From Phytoactinopolyspora halotolerans (GTDB lineage: Bacteria > Actinomycetota > Actinomycetes > Jiangellales > Jiangellaceae), in contig NZ_JAAGOA010000002.1 in the NCBI RefSeq assembly GCF_010550675.1, positions 372,001 through 436,000 on the forward strand: a stretch of DNA of 64,000 nt, read 5' to 3'. Below the pieces are notes generated by a model. It did not search any database. It had not been told where the DNA came from and saw only the letters and a program-made list of their open reading frames with translations. The stretch's first letter is position 1. Each line of letters opens with the position of its first letter. The position numbers and the translations under genes were made by a program. Positions 1-8,489 of the stretch are shown here, in pieces.

Positions 1-516
1 GTCGACGTGGTGGACATGACCGAGGTGGACGACCTCGTCCAGCATCTGGTGACGATGGCCGACGGCCGCGGGCCGGACGCGACGATCGACGCCGTGGGCA
101 TGGAGGCGCACGGCTCGCCCGGTGCCAAGCTGCTGCAGTCGGCGGTGAACGCGTTGCCCGATGCGGTGGCGGAGCCGATGGCCGAACGGTACGCGATCGA
201 CCGTCTGGACGCGCTGCACACCGCTATCCGCGCGACGCGGCGGGGCGGCACGGTATCGATCAGCGGGGTGTACGGCGGCGCTGCCGACCCGATGCCGATG
301 CTCGAGATGTTCGACCGGGGGCTGCAGATCCGCATGGGGCAGGCGCATGTGCGCCGTTGGACGGCAGAGCTGATGGCGCTACTCGGGGAGAACGACGTGT
401 TCGGCGTCGACGACTTCGCCACCCACCAGCTCCCACTGGACGAGGCGCCGTCGGGCTACGAGATGTTCCAGCAGAAGTCGGACGGGTGCATCAAGATCAT
501 CCTGAACGCCTCCTGA
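1..516 (+). CDS. Zinc-dependent alcohol dehydrogenase, C-terminal part (cut by window edge)
   Basis: The reading frame is open from the first base, so this is the last ~170 residues of a longer medium-chain dehydrogenase. What is visible is the end of the NAD-binding half and the C-terminal catalytic part. The stretches ATIDAVGMEAHG, RRGGTVSISGVYGG and IRMGQAHVRRW match the glutathione-independent formaldehyde dehydrogenase-like branch of zinc alcohol dehydrogenases. The catalytic zinc ligands and the Rossmann glycine motif lie upstream of the window and cannot be checked. It probably oxidises an alcohol or aldehyde with NAD; the substrate cannot be told from this part. Confidence 0.75.
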   Translation, partial: VDVVDMTEVDDLVQHLVTMADGRGPDATIDAVGMEAHGSPGAKLLQSAVNALPDAVAEPMAERYAIDRLDALHTAIRATRRGGTVSISGVYGGAADPMPMLEMFDRGLQIRMGQAHVRRWTAELMALLGENDVFGVDDFATHQLPLDEAPSGYEMFQQKSDGCIKIILNAS

Positions 517-574
517 CCTCGAACGTGGAACGGTGAGCGCGTTTGCCGTGGGCGGCACCGGGTAAGCGCGGGGC

Positions 575-1903
575 ATGACCGATGATCCCACTCTGCGCCC
601 GCGCGTGCTCGTGGTCGGCGCCGGTTACGCCGGCCTGCACGCCGCGCGCCGGTTACAGTCGAAACTCCGCCCGAACGAGGCATCCATCACCGTCGTCGAT
701 CCGCGGCCGTACATGACGTACCAGCCGTTCTTGCCGGAGACCGCATCCGGCGCCATCGAGCCGCGGCACGCCGTCGCCCCGCTTCGGGCGATGCTCAAGC
801 GTTGTCAGGTATTGACGGGACGAGCGATCGGCATCGACCTGGAACGCCGATCGGTGCGGGTCGATGTGGTCGACGGCAACGAGGTGGATATCGGGTACGA
901 CCTGCTCGTCCTGGCCCCCGGATCGGCTTCCAAGACACTGCCGGTGCCGGGGCTGAGCGAGCAGGCGGTCGGGTTCACCACCCTCGGTGAGGCGGTGTAC
1001 CTGCGTAACCACGTGCTCTCCCAGCTGGACCGGGCCGCCAGCACGATCGATCCGGTGCAGCGGAACAAGCTGCTGACCTTCATGTTCGTCGGCGGCGGCT
1101 ATGCCGGCATCGAGGCATTGGGTGAACTGGAGAACATGGCCCGGTTCGCCGCACAGCGCTACTATCCGACGCTCGACCCGGCCGAGATGCGGTGGATGCT
1201 GGTGGAAGCCGTAGACAGGATCATGCCGGAGGTCAGTCGATCGCTGGCGGACTACACCGTCGAGGTGTTGCGGCGTCGTGGCATCGAGGTGCGCATGGAG
1301 ACGACCGTCGACACCATGGAGGGCGGTCACGTCACCCTGTCCGACGGCGCCGAGTTCGATGCGGGCACGGTCGTCTGGACGACCGGCGTGGTGGCCGCAC
1401 CTGTCATCGCCGAGGCCGAGTTCGAGCACGACAAGCTGGGTCGTGTGCAGTGCACACCCTCCATGCAGGTCAAGGGTGTGCCGAATGTCTTCGCCGCGGG
1501 CGACTGCGCCGCCATACCGGACCTGACCTCGGAGGAGGAAGGGGCGACCTACCCGCCGACCGCACAACACGCGGTGCGTCAGGGGAAGCTGCTGGCCGAC
1601 AACATCCGCGCCATTCTCCGGGGACGGCCGGTGCGGGCCTTCGCGCACCGCAGCTCCGGCGCGGTGGCGACACTCGGATTACATCAGGGCGTCGCCGAAG
1701 TGTACGGCGCCAAGGTGCGCGGCCTGCCGGCCTGGATGCTGCACCGGCTGTATCACCTGTCGCAGATGCCGACAGCGAACCGCAAGTCTCGGGTGCTCGC
1801 CGACTGGGTGCTCGATTCGATGTTTCCCCGGCAGGTGGTGGCCATCGGGGAGTTGCACCGGCCGCGCCAGGAGTTCGCCGAACAAGCCCAGCGGCGTGAC
1901 TGA
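575..1903 (+). CDS. ndh: Type II NADH dehydrogenase (NDH-2)
   Basis: A 442-residue FAD enzyme that passes electrons from NADH to menaquinone at the inner face of the membrane without pumping protons. The N-terminal FAD dinucleotide fold is VLVVGAGYAGLHAARRL near residues 11-27. A second Rossmann motif, FVGGGYAGIEALGEL, near residue 170 binds NADH. VFAAGDCAAIPDL near residue 305 is the conserved FAD-phosphate motif of the family. The C-terminus should form the membrane-binding helices. Length is normal for NDH-2. The ATG start has only a weak upstream GCGGGG. The gene converges on the minus-strand gene that ends at 1971. Confidence 0.9.
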   Translation: MTDDPTLRPRVLVVGAGYAGLHAARRLQSKLRPNEASITVVDPRPYMTYQPFLPETASGAIEPRHAVAPLRAMLKRCQVLTGRAIGIDLERRSVRVDVVDGNEVDIGYDLLVLAPGSASKTLPVPGLSEQAVGFTTLGEAVYLRNHVLSQLDRAASTIDPVQRNKLLTFMFVGGGYAGIEALGELENMARFAAQRYYPTLDPAEMRWMLVEAVDRIMPEVSRSLADYTVEVLRRRGIEVRMETTVDTMEGGHVTLSDGAEFDAGTVVWTTGVVAAPVIAEAEFEHDKLGRVQCTPSMQVKGVPNVFAAGDCAAIPDLTSEEEGATYPPTAQHAVRQGKLLADNIRAILRGRPVRAFAHRSSGAVATLGLHQGVAEVYGAKVRGLPAWMLHRLYHLSQMPTANRKSRVLADWVLDSMFPRQVVAIGELHRPRQEFAEQAQRRD

Positions 1904-1970
1904 ACCTGAGCACATCGCGCAGCGACGTTGCTGGGCCCAGCCGCGGCTACCACTGCGGCAGCGCCGCCGG

Positions 1971-3074
1971 CTACCAGCGCAGCAGCGCGGATATTCCGTC
2001 GTCGGCCATCGCCCACGAGCCGACCTGAACCTCCGCACCGGTCATCGCCGCCGCGCAGAGCACGGTCAGATCGGCACGCAGTCCGGCGTGCTCCGCCGCG
2101 CCGGCGGGAAGGACGATGCCGGGATAGCGGGCCGGGTCGATCGTGCGGGCGGATGCGGCGTCCGGGGCGATGAACGCGGTACGTACCTGGCCCTGCGCCA
2201 GCCGGGGCAGTACGGCATCGATGCCTGTCGCGGCCGCACCGTGCCGGCCGGCCTCCTGCTCGAACTCTCGGACCGCTTCGAGCTGGTCGGCGGCGACGAC
2301 CTTCCGGATCGCTTCGTCGACGGCGTGGTCCAGCGCTTGCCGCGACGTGCCGTCGGCGCGGCCGCCGGTCTCCAGATTGACCAGAAGCGAGCGGGTACGC
2401 TCACCGACGGCATGCTGGATCTCGCCTTGGGCCCGCAGGTCTCCGGCGACGGCCACCATCCGCACGCCCGATTCCACCTGGTGCTCGATCTCGGCGGCGA
2501 CGTTCTCGGCGTTGTGTCGCCAGGTGTTCTCCGCGCGCCGTTGGTACCGCTTGTGCGACCAGCCACCCACCAGCACCTTGGTCATGTGCTCGGTATCGCC
2601 GTGTACGTCCGCCGTCGCCTCCGGCGTCTCCGGCCACGCGTCGTACCGTTCGAAGTCGGCGCCTTCCCGGTCCGCCAGCACCACCAGCAGCGGCAGCATG
2701 GTGTTGCGGTCGGCGAGCCACGCGACCAGGTCCGGCAGCGGGCCCCAGGTGAGGGCCGTGTGATCGCCCGGGGCCGTCACGACATCGTCCAGCAGGATGC
2801 GCCCGTCCGCCGCGACGACCATCCGGGCGGCCGCACCGGCCGCGTGGTGCCCGGCTTGGATCCGCTCGCCGGTCAGGTCGACGAGATCCTCTGGTGCACC
2901 GTTCCGGAGCAGATCCTCGCGCGCGGAGCGCCAACGTACGTTGAGCTGATGGACGGCTTCCTCGACATCGCGGCGGACGTCGAGGTAGACGCTGAGAAAG
3001 GGTCCCGGGTGCTGGCAGATCTCTTCCACAAGCCGGGTGTTCTTCACATTGTGCGCGAGGTTGTTCGCGACCAT
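1971..3074 (-). CDS. Rv2629/Vms1-like (baeRF family) protein
   Basis: A 367-residue protein resembling the bacterial/archaeal eRF1-like family typified by Mycobacterium Rv2629, a dormancy-associated gene. Recognisable parts are FLSVYLDVRRD near the N-terminus, LPLLVVLADREGADF in the middle and VGGWSHKRYQRRAENTW, all typical of the family. Its role is thought to lie in ribosome rescue or hibernation, but this is not settled. I chose the ATG at 3074 because GGGAGGT sits just upstream on the minus strand; a longer frame to 3149 has no such site. It is divergent from the GAF-ANTAR gene and close to a SigB/SigF-type sigma gene, which suggests a general stress role. Confidence 0.75.
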   Translation of the reverse strand: MVANNLAHNVKNTRLVEEICQHPGPFLSVYLDVRRDVEEAVHQLNVRWRSAREDLLRNGAPEDLVDLTGERIQAGHHAAGAAARMVVAADGRILLDDVVTAPGDHTALTWGPLPDLVAWLADRNTMLPLLVVLADREGADFERYDAWPETPEATADVHGDTEHMTKVLVGGWSHKRYQRRAENTWRHNAENVAAEIEHQVESGVRMVAVAGDLRAQGEIQHAVGERTRSLLVNLETGGRADGTSRQALDHAVDEAIRKVVAADQLEAVREFEQEAGRHGAAATGIDAVLPRLAQGQVRTAFIAPDAASARTIDPARYPGIVLPAGAAEHAGLRADLTVLCAAAMTGAEVQVGSWAMADDGISALLRW

Positions 3075-3295
3075 CCGGACCTCCCGTGGTACTGCGGAAT
3101 GAAGTCGCACCGGCTGTCCGGCCGGTGTCTGTCTGTGCTGGTTACCCACGTGCGGCAGGCGTCATGTAAAGACCGGCGTGAATGTGTTGGCGTGGGCGGG
3201 ATTACGAGTGACGATGGTCCTGAGAGACCCCGCGAGGGGAACCGGTGGGCACCGGACCGCAGACGGTCGAGTTCTACGGCACGGCGGAGGTAACA

Positions 3296-3979
3296 GTGAG
3301 TTCTGACGAGGCGCTCGCGCTGGCCGAGCTGGCGAAGAATCTCGCTGACGTGCCGGTGCTGGACCGTACGGTCGAACGAGTGGTGCGCTGTGCCACCGAA
3401 TTGACCGCTGCCGAGGACGGCAGCGTCGTGCTCGTGCGGGGGGCGCAACGGCTGGAACCGCTCGGCGCCTCCGATGAGGCGGCTGAGCAAGCCGACGCGT
3501 GGCAGGACCGGCTGCATGAGGGGCCGTGCGTGAGCGCCGCACGCGAGCACCGATCCTTCCTGGTCCGCGACGTCATGCAGGACGATCGTTGGCCCAGGTG
3601 GGGTCCGATCGCGGCCGACCTGGGCGTGCGCGGGGCCGTGAGCACCTGCCTGTCCACCCGGCGACGCACGGTCGGCATGCTCAACCTCTACACCTCGTAT
3701 CCGGATCGATTGGACGATGCGGATGCGGCTCGCGCGCAAGCCGTGGCCGACCATGCCGCAGTGGCGATCGATAACATGCGTGAGGAGTCCGACCTGCGCC
3801 GGGCCATGGAGACACGGAATGTCATCGGCCAGGCGCAGGGACTCCTCATGGAGCGCTACGAACTCGACGCGCGCCGGGCGTTCGAGGTGTTGCGGCGCTA
3901 CTCTCAGGACACCAACGTCAAGCTGCGCGACGTCGCCGAGCAGCTGGTTGAGACCCGGAAGCTTCCCGACGACCTTTGA
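3296..3979 (+). CDS. GAF and ANTAR domain RNA-binding antiterminator
   Basis: A 227-residue cytosolic regulator. The N-terminal two thirds (roughly residues 15-160) form a GAF sensor domain with EGPCVSAAREH and GAVSTCLSTRRRTVGMLNLYT. The last ~60 residues are an ANTAR domain: NVIGQAQGLLMERYELDARRAFEVLRR would form the three-helix bundle that binds paired hairpins in mRNA. I prefer the GTG at 3296, which has GGAGG six bases upstream, over an in-frame GTG at 3245. The 3' end overlaps the convergent sigma factor gene by 62 bases. The ligand sensed by the GAF domain is unknown. Confidence 0.88.
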   Translation: MSSDEALALAELAKNLADVPVLDRTVERVVRCATELTAAEDGSVVLVRGAQRLEPLGASDEAAEQADAWQDRLHEGPCVSAAREHRSFLVRDVMQDDRWPRWGPIAADLGVRGAVSTCLSTRRRTVGMLNLYTSYPDRLDDADAARAQAVADHAAVAIDNMREESDLRRAMETRNVIGQAQGLLMERYELDARRAFEVLRRYSQDTNVKLRDVAEQLVETRKLPDDL

Positions 3980-4790
3980 CGTGCCCGTCCCCCGCCTCCA
4001 GGCTCCCCAGCCGGGTCCGCAGGTGGCCCAGGATCCGCGCCAGTAGCCTGGAGACCTGCATCTGAGTCACACCCAGCTCCTGCGCGATCTCCTGCTGCGT
4101 CCAGCCATGGAAGAACCGCAGGTACAGGATTCGCTTGTCCCGTTCCGGCAGCTCGCGACAGAGCGGCTGGAGCGCCGTCGTCGCCTCCGAGCGGTCGAAG
4201 TTGCCGTCGTCGGCGCCGAGCAGGTCGGACAGTGAGGTTCCCTCCTCGGTTCGTGTCGGGGCGTCGATCGACACCGGTGTGTAGCAACTGCGGCACGACA
4301 GCGCCTCGTTCACGTCGGCGACCTCTTCGCCGAGGTGGTCGGCGAGCTCCTCCGGGCTGGGCGAGCGGCCCAGGGTCTGGGACAGGTGGGAGGTGGCGGC
4401 CGTGATCTGACGATGCAGATCCTGGATCCGGCGGGGCGGCCGAACCGTCCATCCCTGGTCACGGAAGAAGCGTTTGATCTCGCCGGTGATCGTGGGCATG
4501 GCGAACGAGATGAAGTCGATGCCGCGGTCCGGAGCGAACCTACGCACCGCATTGACCAGCCCGACGTACGCCACCTGGGTGACGTCGGACTGCTCCTCGG
4601 AGCGCTTGGCGTAGCGGCGTGCGATGGACTCGGCGAGCCCGGTGTTCAGGACGATGACTTCGTCCTGAAGCCTGCGACGCTCCTCATCATCCGGGGCGGC
4701 CGCCGCTTCCTTCAACAGACGGTGTGTCAGCTCGACACGGTCGCCATCGTCACGATTCGAGGTGTGGTTGGAGCGACGGGGTGTGGTCAT
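3918..4790 (-). CDS. SigB/SigF/SigG-family RNA polymerase sigma factor
   Basis: A ~290-residue group 3 sigma-70 factor. Region 2 includes ARRYAKRSEEQSDVTQVAYVGL and FISFAMPTITGEIKRFFRDQ, region 3 includes RPPRRIQDLHRQI, and region 4 ends in WTQQEIAQELGVTQMQVSRLL, the helix-turn-helix for the -35 element. These are hallmarks of the stress and sporulation sigma group, usually held by an anti-sigma factor; none is adjacent here. The start could be ATG 4790 or GTG 4811; neither has a good ribosome binding site. The 3' end lies antisense to the last 62 bases of the GAF-ANTAR gene. Confidence 0.88.
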   Translation of the reverse strand: MTTPRRSNHTSNRDDGDRVELTHRLLKEAAAAPDDEERRRLQDEVIVLNTGLAESIARRYAKRSEEQSDVTQVAYVGLVNAVRRFAPDRGIDFISFAMPTITGEIKRFFRDQGWTVRPPRRIQDLHRQITAATSHLSQTLGRSPSPEELADHLGEEVADVNEALSCRSCYTPVSIDAPTRTEEGTSLSDLLGADDGNFDRSEATTALQPLCRELPERDKRILYLRFFHGWTQQEIAQELGVTQMQVSRLLARILGHLRTRLGSLEAGDGHVKGRREASGSQPAARRRRAA

Positions 4791-4901
4791 CGGAGCGGAC
4801 ACAGCGAACACCTACTCAGAGCTTTTGAGCTTTGTGCGTGGCTGCTGCTTAACCACTTCGTTATAAACCACCGAAACATGGAGTGCGGCGTATGTCAACG
4901 C

Positions 4902-5036
4902 CTAATCCGAGATGAAGAGGAAAACCACCATAAGCACCACGAAGGCACTGATCAGGAAGGCCGCCAAGGGCACAAAGAACCTGGGTCGGAACGACTTGCG
5001 TGGGTCGTCCGACCGGCCGTGGTGTTCAGTGGACAT
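4902..5036 (-). CDS. 44-residue single-pass membrane peptide
   Basis: This small frame starts with ATG at 5036. The first ~20 residues are hydrophilic and basic (MSTEHHGRSDDPRKSFRPRF). They are followed by ~20 hydrophobic residues (VPLAAFLISAFVVLMVVFLF) and a short ISD end, an ideal single transmembrane helix with the N-terminus inside. The order of charge and hydrophobicity argues that it is translated. No strong ribosome binding site is visible. It lies downstream of tex and upstream of the sigma gene on the same strand. I do not recognise a family; function unknown. Confidence 0.6.
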   Translation of the reverse strand: MSTEHHGRSDDPRKSFRPRFFVPLAAFLISAFVVLMVVFLFISD

Positions 5037-5056
5037 GGCGCCTGAGGTACCCGGAC

Positions 5057-5084
5057 CAGGGCCGTTCAAACCGGTACGGCCCTG
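5057..5084 (-). terminator. Hairpin downstream of tex
   Basis: A perfect 9-bp stem (CAGGGCCGT / ACGGCCCTG) with a 10-base loop follows the end of tex on the minus strand. There is no T tract, as is common in high-GC actinobacteria. It may separate tex from the small membrane peptide gene. Confidence 0.5.
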
Positions 5085-5198
5085 ACCGCGACATTCCTCC
5101 GGCCGGTCGGCGTGCGGGCCCAGAGACTGGAACGGACCAGTCTGTCGTCAAACTGGCCTCCCGGCCGTGCGCGACGTGGCCGACGCCGCCCGTGCCCG

Positions 5199-7622
5199 CT
5201 AATCCTTGGGGAGCTGGTAGCCGGCACGGCGCAGGGCGTCAGCGATGGCGCCGTCGGGAGCCGAGTCGCCGCGACCGCCGCGACCCCGGTCACGACCGCG
5301 CCCGGTACGGTCATCCCGTCCCTTGCCGCGACCTCGGTCGCCTCGGCCCGGCGACGGACGGTTCGCCGACGAACCGCCGCGGCGTTCGCCGTCGCCGGCG
5401 GACTGGCGCCGGTCCGTGCCGGGAGCGGGAACCTCGTCGTCGAGGCGGAGTGTGAGCGAGATGCGATTCCGAGGGACGTCGACCTCGAGGACCTTCACCT
5501 TGACCACGTCGCCCGGCTTCACCACGTCCCGCGGATCGTTGACGAACTCGTGCGACATGGCGGAGATGTGCACCAGGCCGTCCTGGTGTACGCCGACGTC
5601 GACGAACGCGCCGAACGCGGCCACGTTCGTCACCACGCCCTCCAGCCGCATCCCCGGCTTCAGGTCGGCCACCGTCTCCACACCCTCGGTGAATGTGGCG
5701 GTCTTGAACGACGGGCGCGGATCGCGGCCCGGCTTCTCCAGCTCGGCGAGGACATCGGTGACCGTGGGCAGGCCGTAGGCATCGTTCACGAAGTCCGACG
5801 GCTTCAGGCCGCGCAGCGCACGCCCGTTGCCGAGCAGCGTCTTCACGTCGCCGCCGGCCGCCTGGGCGATCCGTCGAGCCAGCGGATACGACTCCGGGTG
5901 CACACTGGAGGCGTCCAACGGCTCGTCGCCGCCCCGGATACGCAGGAAGCCGGCCGACTGCTCGAAAGCCTTCGGTCCCAGCCGCGGCACCTTCTGCAGC
6001 GCCGCACGGGAGGGGAACGGGCCGTTCGCCTCGCGATGCGCCACGATGTTCTCCGCCAGCCCACCGCTGATTCCGGAGACCCGGGCGAGCAGCGGTGTCG
6101 AGGCGGTGTTGAGGTCGACACCGACCGCGTTCACGCAGTCCTCGACCACCGCGTCGAGCGAGCGCGACAGGTCCGACTCGGACAGATCGTGCTGGTACTG
6201 ACCGACCCCGATCGACTTCGGCTCGATCTTGACCAGCTCGGCGAGCGGATCCTGCAGGCGCCGGGCGATGGATACCGCGCCACGCAGGGACACGTCCAGG
6301 TCAGGCAGTTCGCGCGAGGCGAACGACGACGCCGAGTACACCGACGCGCCGGCCTCGGAGATCATGATCTTGGAGAGCTTCAGGTCCGGGCAGCGCTTCA
6401 CCAGATCGCCGGCCAGCTGGTCGGTCTCGCGTGAGGCTGTGCCGTTGCCGATCGCGATCAGTTCCACGTGGTGCTCGCGAACCAGCTTCTCCAGCACCAC
6501 CAGAGCGTCATCCCACTGCCCCTGCGGCTTGTGCGGATAGGTGGTCGTCGTGGCGACGACCTTGCCGGTGGCGTCGACGACGGCGACCTTCACACCGGTC
6601 CGGTAGGCAGGGTCGAGCCCCATGGTCGGACGGGTGCCGGCCGGGGCGGCGAGCAGGAGGTCGCGCAGGTTGCCGGCGAAGACCCGGATAGCCTCCTCCT
6701 CGGCGGCCTGTCGTACCCGCATGCGCAGGTCGACCGAGAGGTTGACCATGATCCGCGTCCGCCACGCCCACTGGACCGCCTTGGCCAGCCAGGCGTCCGC
6801 GGGGCGGCCGCGGTTGTCGATCTCGAACCGGGCGGCGATGGCGGACTCGTACGGGTTGAACGTGCCGGTGGCGGCCGGCGCGTCGTCGTCGGGATTCGGC
6901 TCCACGGTGAGATCGAGGACCTCCTCCTTCTCACCGCGGAAGAGAGCCAGCGCCCGGTGCGACGGCAACTTCGCCAGCGGCTCGGAGAAGTCGAAGTAGT
7001 CGGCGTACTTCGCGCCCGACTCGGCAGCGCCGTCCCGGACCTTCGCCACCATGTGGCCTCGCGACCAGACCCGTTCCCGCAGGTCGCCGATGAGGTCGGC
7101 GTCCTCGGCGAAGCGTTCCACCAGGATGGCCCGGGCGCCGTCGAGGGCGGCCGCCACGTCCGGGACGCTCTCGGTCAGGTAGGCCCGCGCGGTGGTCTCC
7201 GGATCCTGGCCCGGATCGGACAGCAGTCCGTCCGCCAGCGGCTCCAGCCCGGCCTCGCGGGCGATCTGCGCCTTGGTCCGTCGTTTCGGCTTGAACGGCA
7301 GGTAGATGTCTTCCAGCCGGGCTTTCGTCTCGGCGGCCATGATCTGCGCCTCGAGCGCCTCGGTCAGCTTGCCCTGCTCACGGATCGAATCGAGGATCGT
7401 CGTGCGGCGTTCCTCGAACTCGCGCAGGTAGCGCAGCCGCTCCTCCAGCGTGCGGAGCTGGGCGTCGTCGAGCATCCCGGTCGCCTCCTTGCGATACCGG
7501 GCGATGAAGGGCACTGTCGACCCCTCGTCCAGCAGCGCAACAGCGGCGCGGACCTGACCTTCGCGCACGCCGAGTTCCTCGGCGATCTTCTGAAACACCC
7601 AGTTGGGCGTGGTAGCTGTCAC
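5199..7622 (-). CDS. tex: Tex-family S1 RNA-binding transcription accessory protein
   Basis: An 807-residue cytosolic nucleic-acid-binding protein. The order is an N-terminal Tex helical region (FIARYRKEATGMLDD), a YqgF/RuvC-like fold (GLDPAYRTGVKVAVVDATG), a helix-hairpin-helix part (LARVSGISGGLAENIV and VPRLGPKAFEQSAGFLRI), then an S1 domain (LEGVVTNVAAFGAFVDVGVH). After the S1 domain there is a ~75-residue basic tail rich in RG and GR, which ends in IADALRRAGYQLPKD and may add RNA affinity. Start is GTG 7622 with GAGGTC upstream. Tex proteins affect transcription and stress survival; the exact activity is not known. Confidence 0.9.
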   Translation of the reverse strand: MTATTPNWVFQKIAEELGVREGQVRAAVALLDEGSTVPFIARYRKEATGMLDDAQLRTLEERLRYLREFEERRTTILDSIREQGKLTEALEAQIMAAETKARLEDIYLPFKPKRRTKAQIAREAGLEPLADGLLSDPGQDPETTARAYLTESVPDVAAALDGARAILVERFAEDADLIGDLRERVWSRGHMVAKVRDGAAESGAKYADYFDFSEPLAKLPSHRALALFRGEKEEVLDLTVEPNPDDDAPAATGTFNPYESAIAARFEIDNRGRPADAWLAKAVQWAWRTRIMVNLSVDLRMRVRQAAEEEAIRVFAGNLRDLLLAAPAGTRPTMGLDPAYRTGVKVAVVDATGKVVATTTTYPHKPQGQWDDALVVLEKLVREHHVELIAIGNGTASRETDQLAGDLVKRCPDLKLSKIMISEAGASVYSASSFASRELPDLDVSLRGAVSIARRLQDPLAELVKIEPKSIGVGQYQHDLSESDLSRSLDAVVEDCVNAVGVDLNTASTPLLARVSGISGGLAENIVAHREANGPFPSRAALQKVPRLGPKAFEQSAGFLRIRGGDEPLDASSVHPESYPLARRIAQAAGGDVKTLLGNGRALRGLKPSDFVNDAYGLPTVTDVLAELEKPGRDPRPSFKTATFTEGVETVADLKPGMRLEGVVTNVAAFGAFVDVGVHQDGLVHISAMSHEFVNDPRDVVKPGDVVKVKVLEVDVPRNRISLTLRLDDEVPAPGTDRRQSAGDGERRGGSSANRPSPGRGDRGRGKGRDDRTGRGRDRGRGGRGDSAPDGAIADALRRAGYQLPKD

Positions 7623-7729
7623 GACCTCGACCTTCGACCTCTCGCGTCGGCACCTGCAGACTCTCGACGGGTCATTCTGCCCGATGGCCCGGTCCTGCTA
7701 GTGTCGAGGCGCGACTGCGGGGCACGGGT

Positions 7730-7747
7730 GGGCAGGTTTGCCTGCCC
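7730..7747. promoter_or_regulatory. Perfect dyad upstream of gntK, candidate operator
   Basis: GGGCAGG-TTTG-CCTGCCC is a perfect 7-bp inverted repeat about 75 bases before the gntK start, inside the tex/gntK divergent promoter region. The layout suits a repressor site, for example for a gluconate-responsive regulator. No regulator gene is adjacent, so this is only a candidate. Confidence 0.4.
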
Positions 7748-7821
7748 GGATGCCGGGGGAACGCAGGTCGTGTGCCGCCAGCCCGTGGACCGCCGCGGGC
7801 GAAGACCACAGGAGGATGCTG

Positions 7822-8337
7822 GTGCTCCAGACTCCCCAGCACATCGTCGTCATGGGTGTGTCCGGATCGGGAAAGACCACCGTGGCGAAGCTGCTGGCAC
7901 GACGGCTGGCGTGGCCATATGCCGAGGGGGACGACTTCCATCCGGAAGCCAATGTCCAGAAGATGGCCGCGGGTAAGCCGCTGGAGGACGAAGACCGGTG
8001 GCCCTGGCTGCGCGCCGTGGCCGACTGGATGTCGGCGCAGGCCCGGGACAGGCGCAGCACCGTGGTGACCTGCTCGGCGCTGCGGCGCGTCTATCGGGAC
8101 GTGCTGCGGGAGGCCGACGGCGCGGTCCGGTTCGCGCATCTGTCCGGCGAGTTCGACGTGATCGGCGAACGGATCGCCTACCGGTCCGGACACTTCATGC
8201 CGTCGTCCCTGCTGACCTCTCAGTTCGAGACCTTAGAGGAGCTGGAAGAGGACGAGGACGGGATCGCGGTGGACGTCGACCGAGGCCCGGAGGAGATCGC
8301 CGACGCCGTTCTGGCCGGCCTCGACCTTCGAGCCTGA
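7822..8337 (+). CDS. gntK: Gluconokinase
   Basis: A 171-residue kinase that phosphorylates D-gluconate to 6-phosphogluconate with ATP, matching the usual short GntK length. The P-loop is MGVSGSGKTT near the N-terminus. GDDFHPEANVQKMAAGKPL follows, the typical gluconate/ATP-binding stretch, and then WLRAVADWM and VTCSALRRVYRDVLR. I place the start at GTG 7822, because GGAGG ends six bases before it; the ATG at 7816 directly abuts that site. Its product is the substrate of the gnd enzyme encoded next. Confidence 0.9.
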   Translation: MLQTPQHIVVMGVSGSGKTTVAKLLARRLAWPYAEGDDFHPEANVQKMAAGKPLEDEDRWPWLRAVADWMSAQARDRRSTVVTCSALRRVYRDVLREADGAVRFAHLSGEFDVIGERIAYRSGHFMPSSLLTSQFETLEELEEDEDGIAVDVDRGPEEIADAVLAGLDLRA

Positions 8338-8489
8338 CCCGGTGATCTCTGATCCGGTGAACCTGGAGGCACTCATCCAGCGCGCGAACGCCGAGTGCTT
8401 CACTGTTGCTGCAGAGTCCGTCCTCGACCTGATGGCGCAGTCCCGTCGGGGTTCTGGGCCGGACTCCGAGGCTGAGATGAGGAGTGAGC

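Noticed and set aside
4815-4901. Sigma promoter for the sigma factor gene with a TTGACA box
   Set aside because: A TTGACA hexamer exists on the minus strand but no -10 element at 16-18 bases; SigB-type GTTT and GGGTA boxes are not properly spaced.
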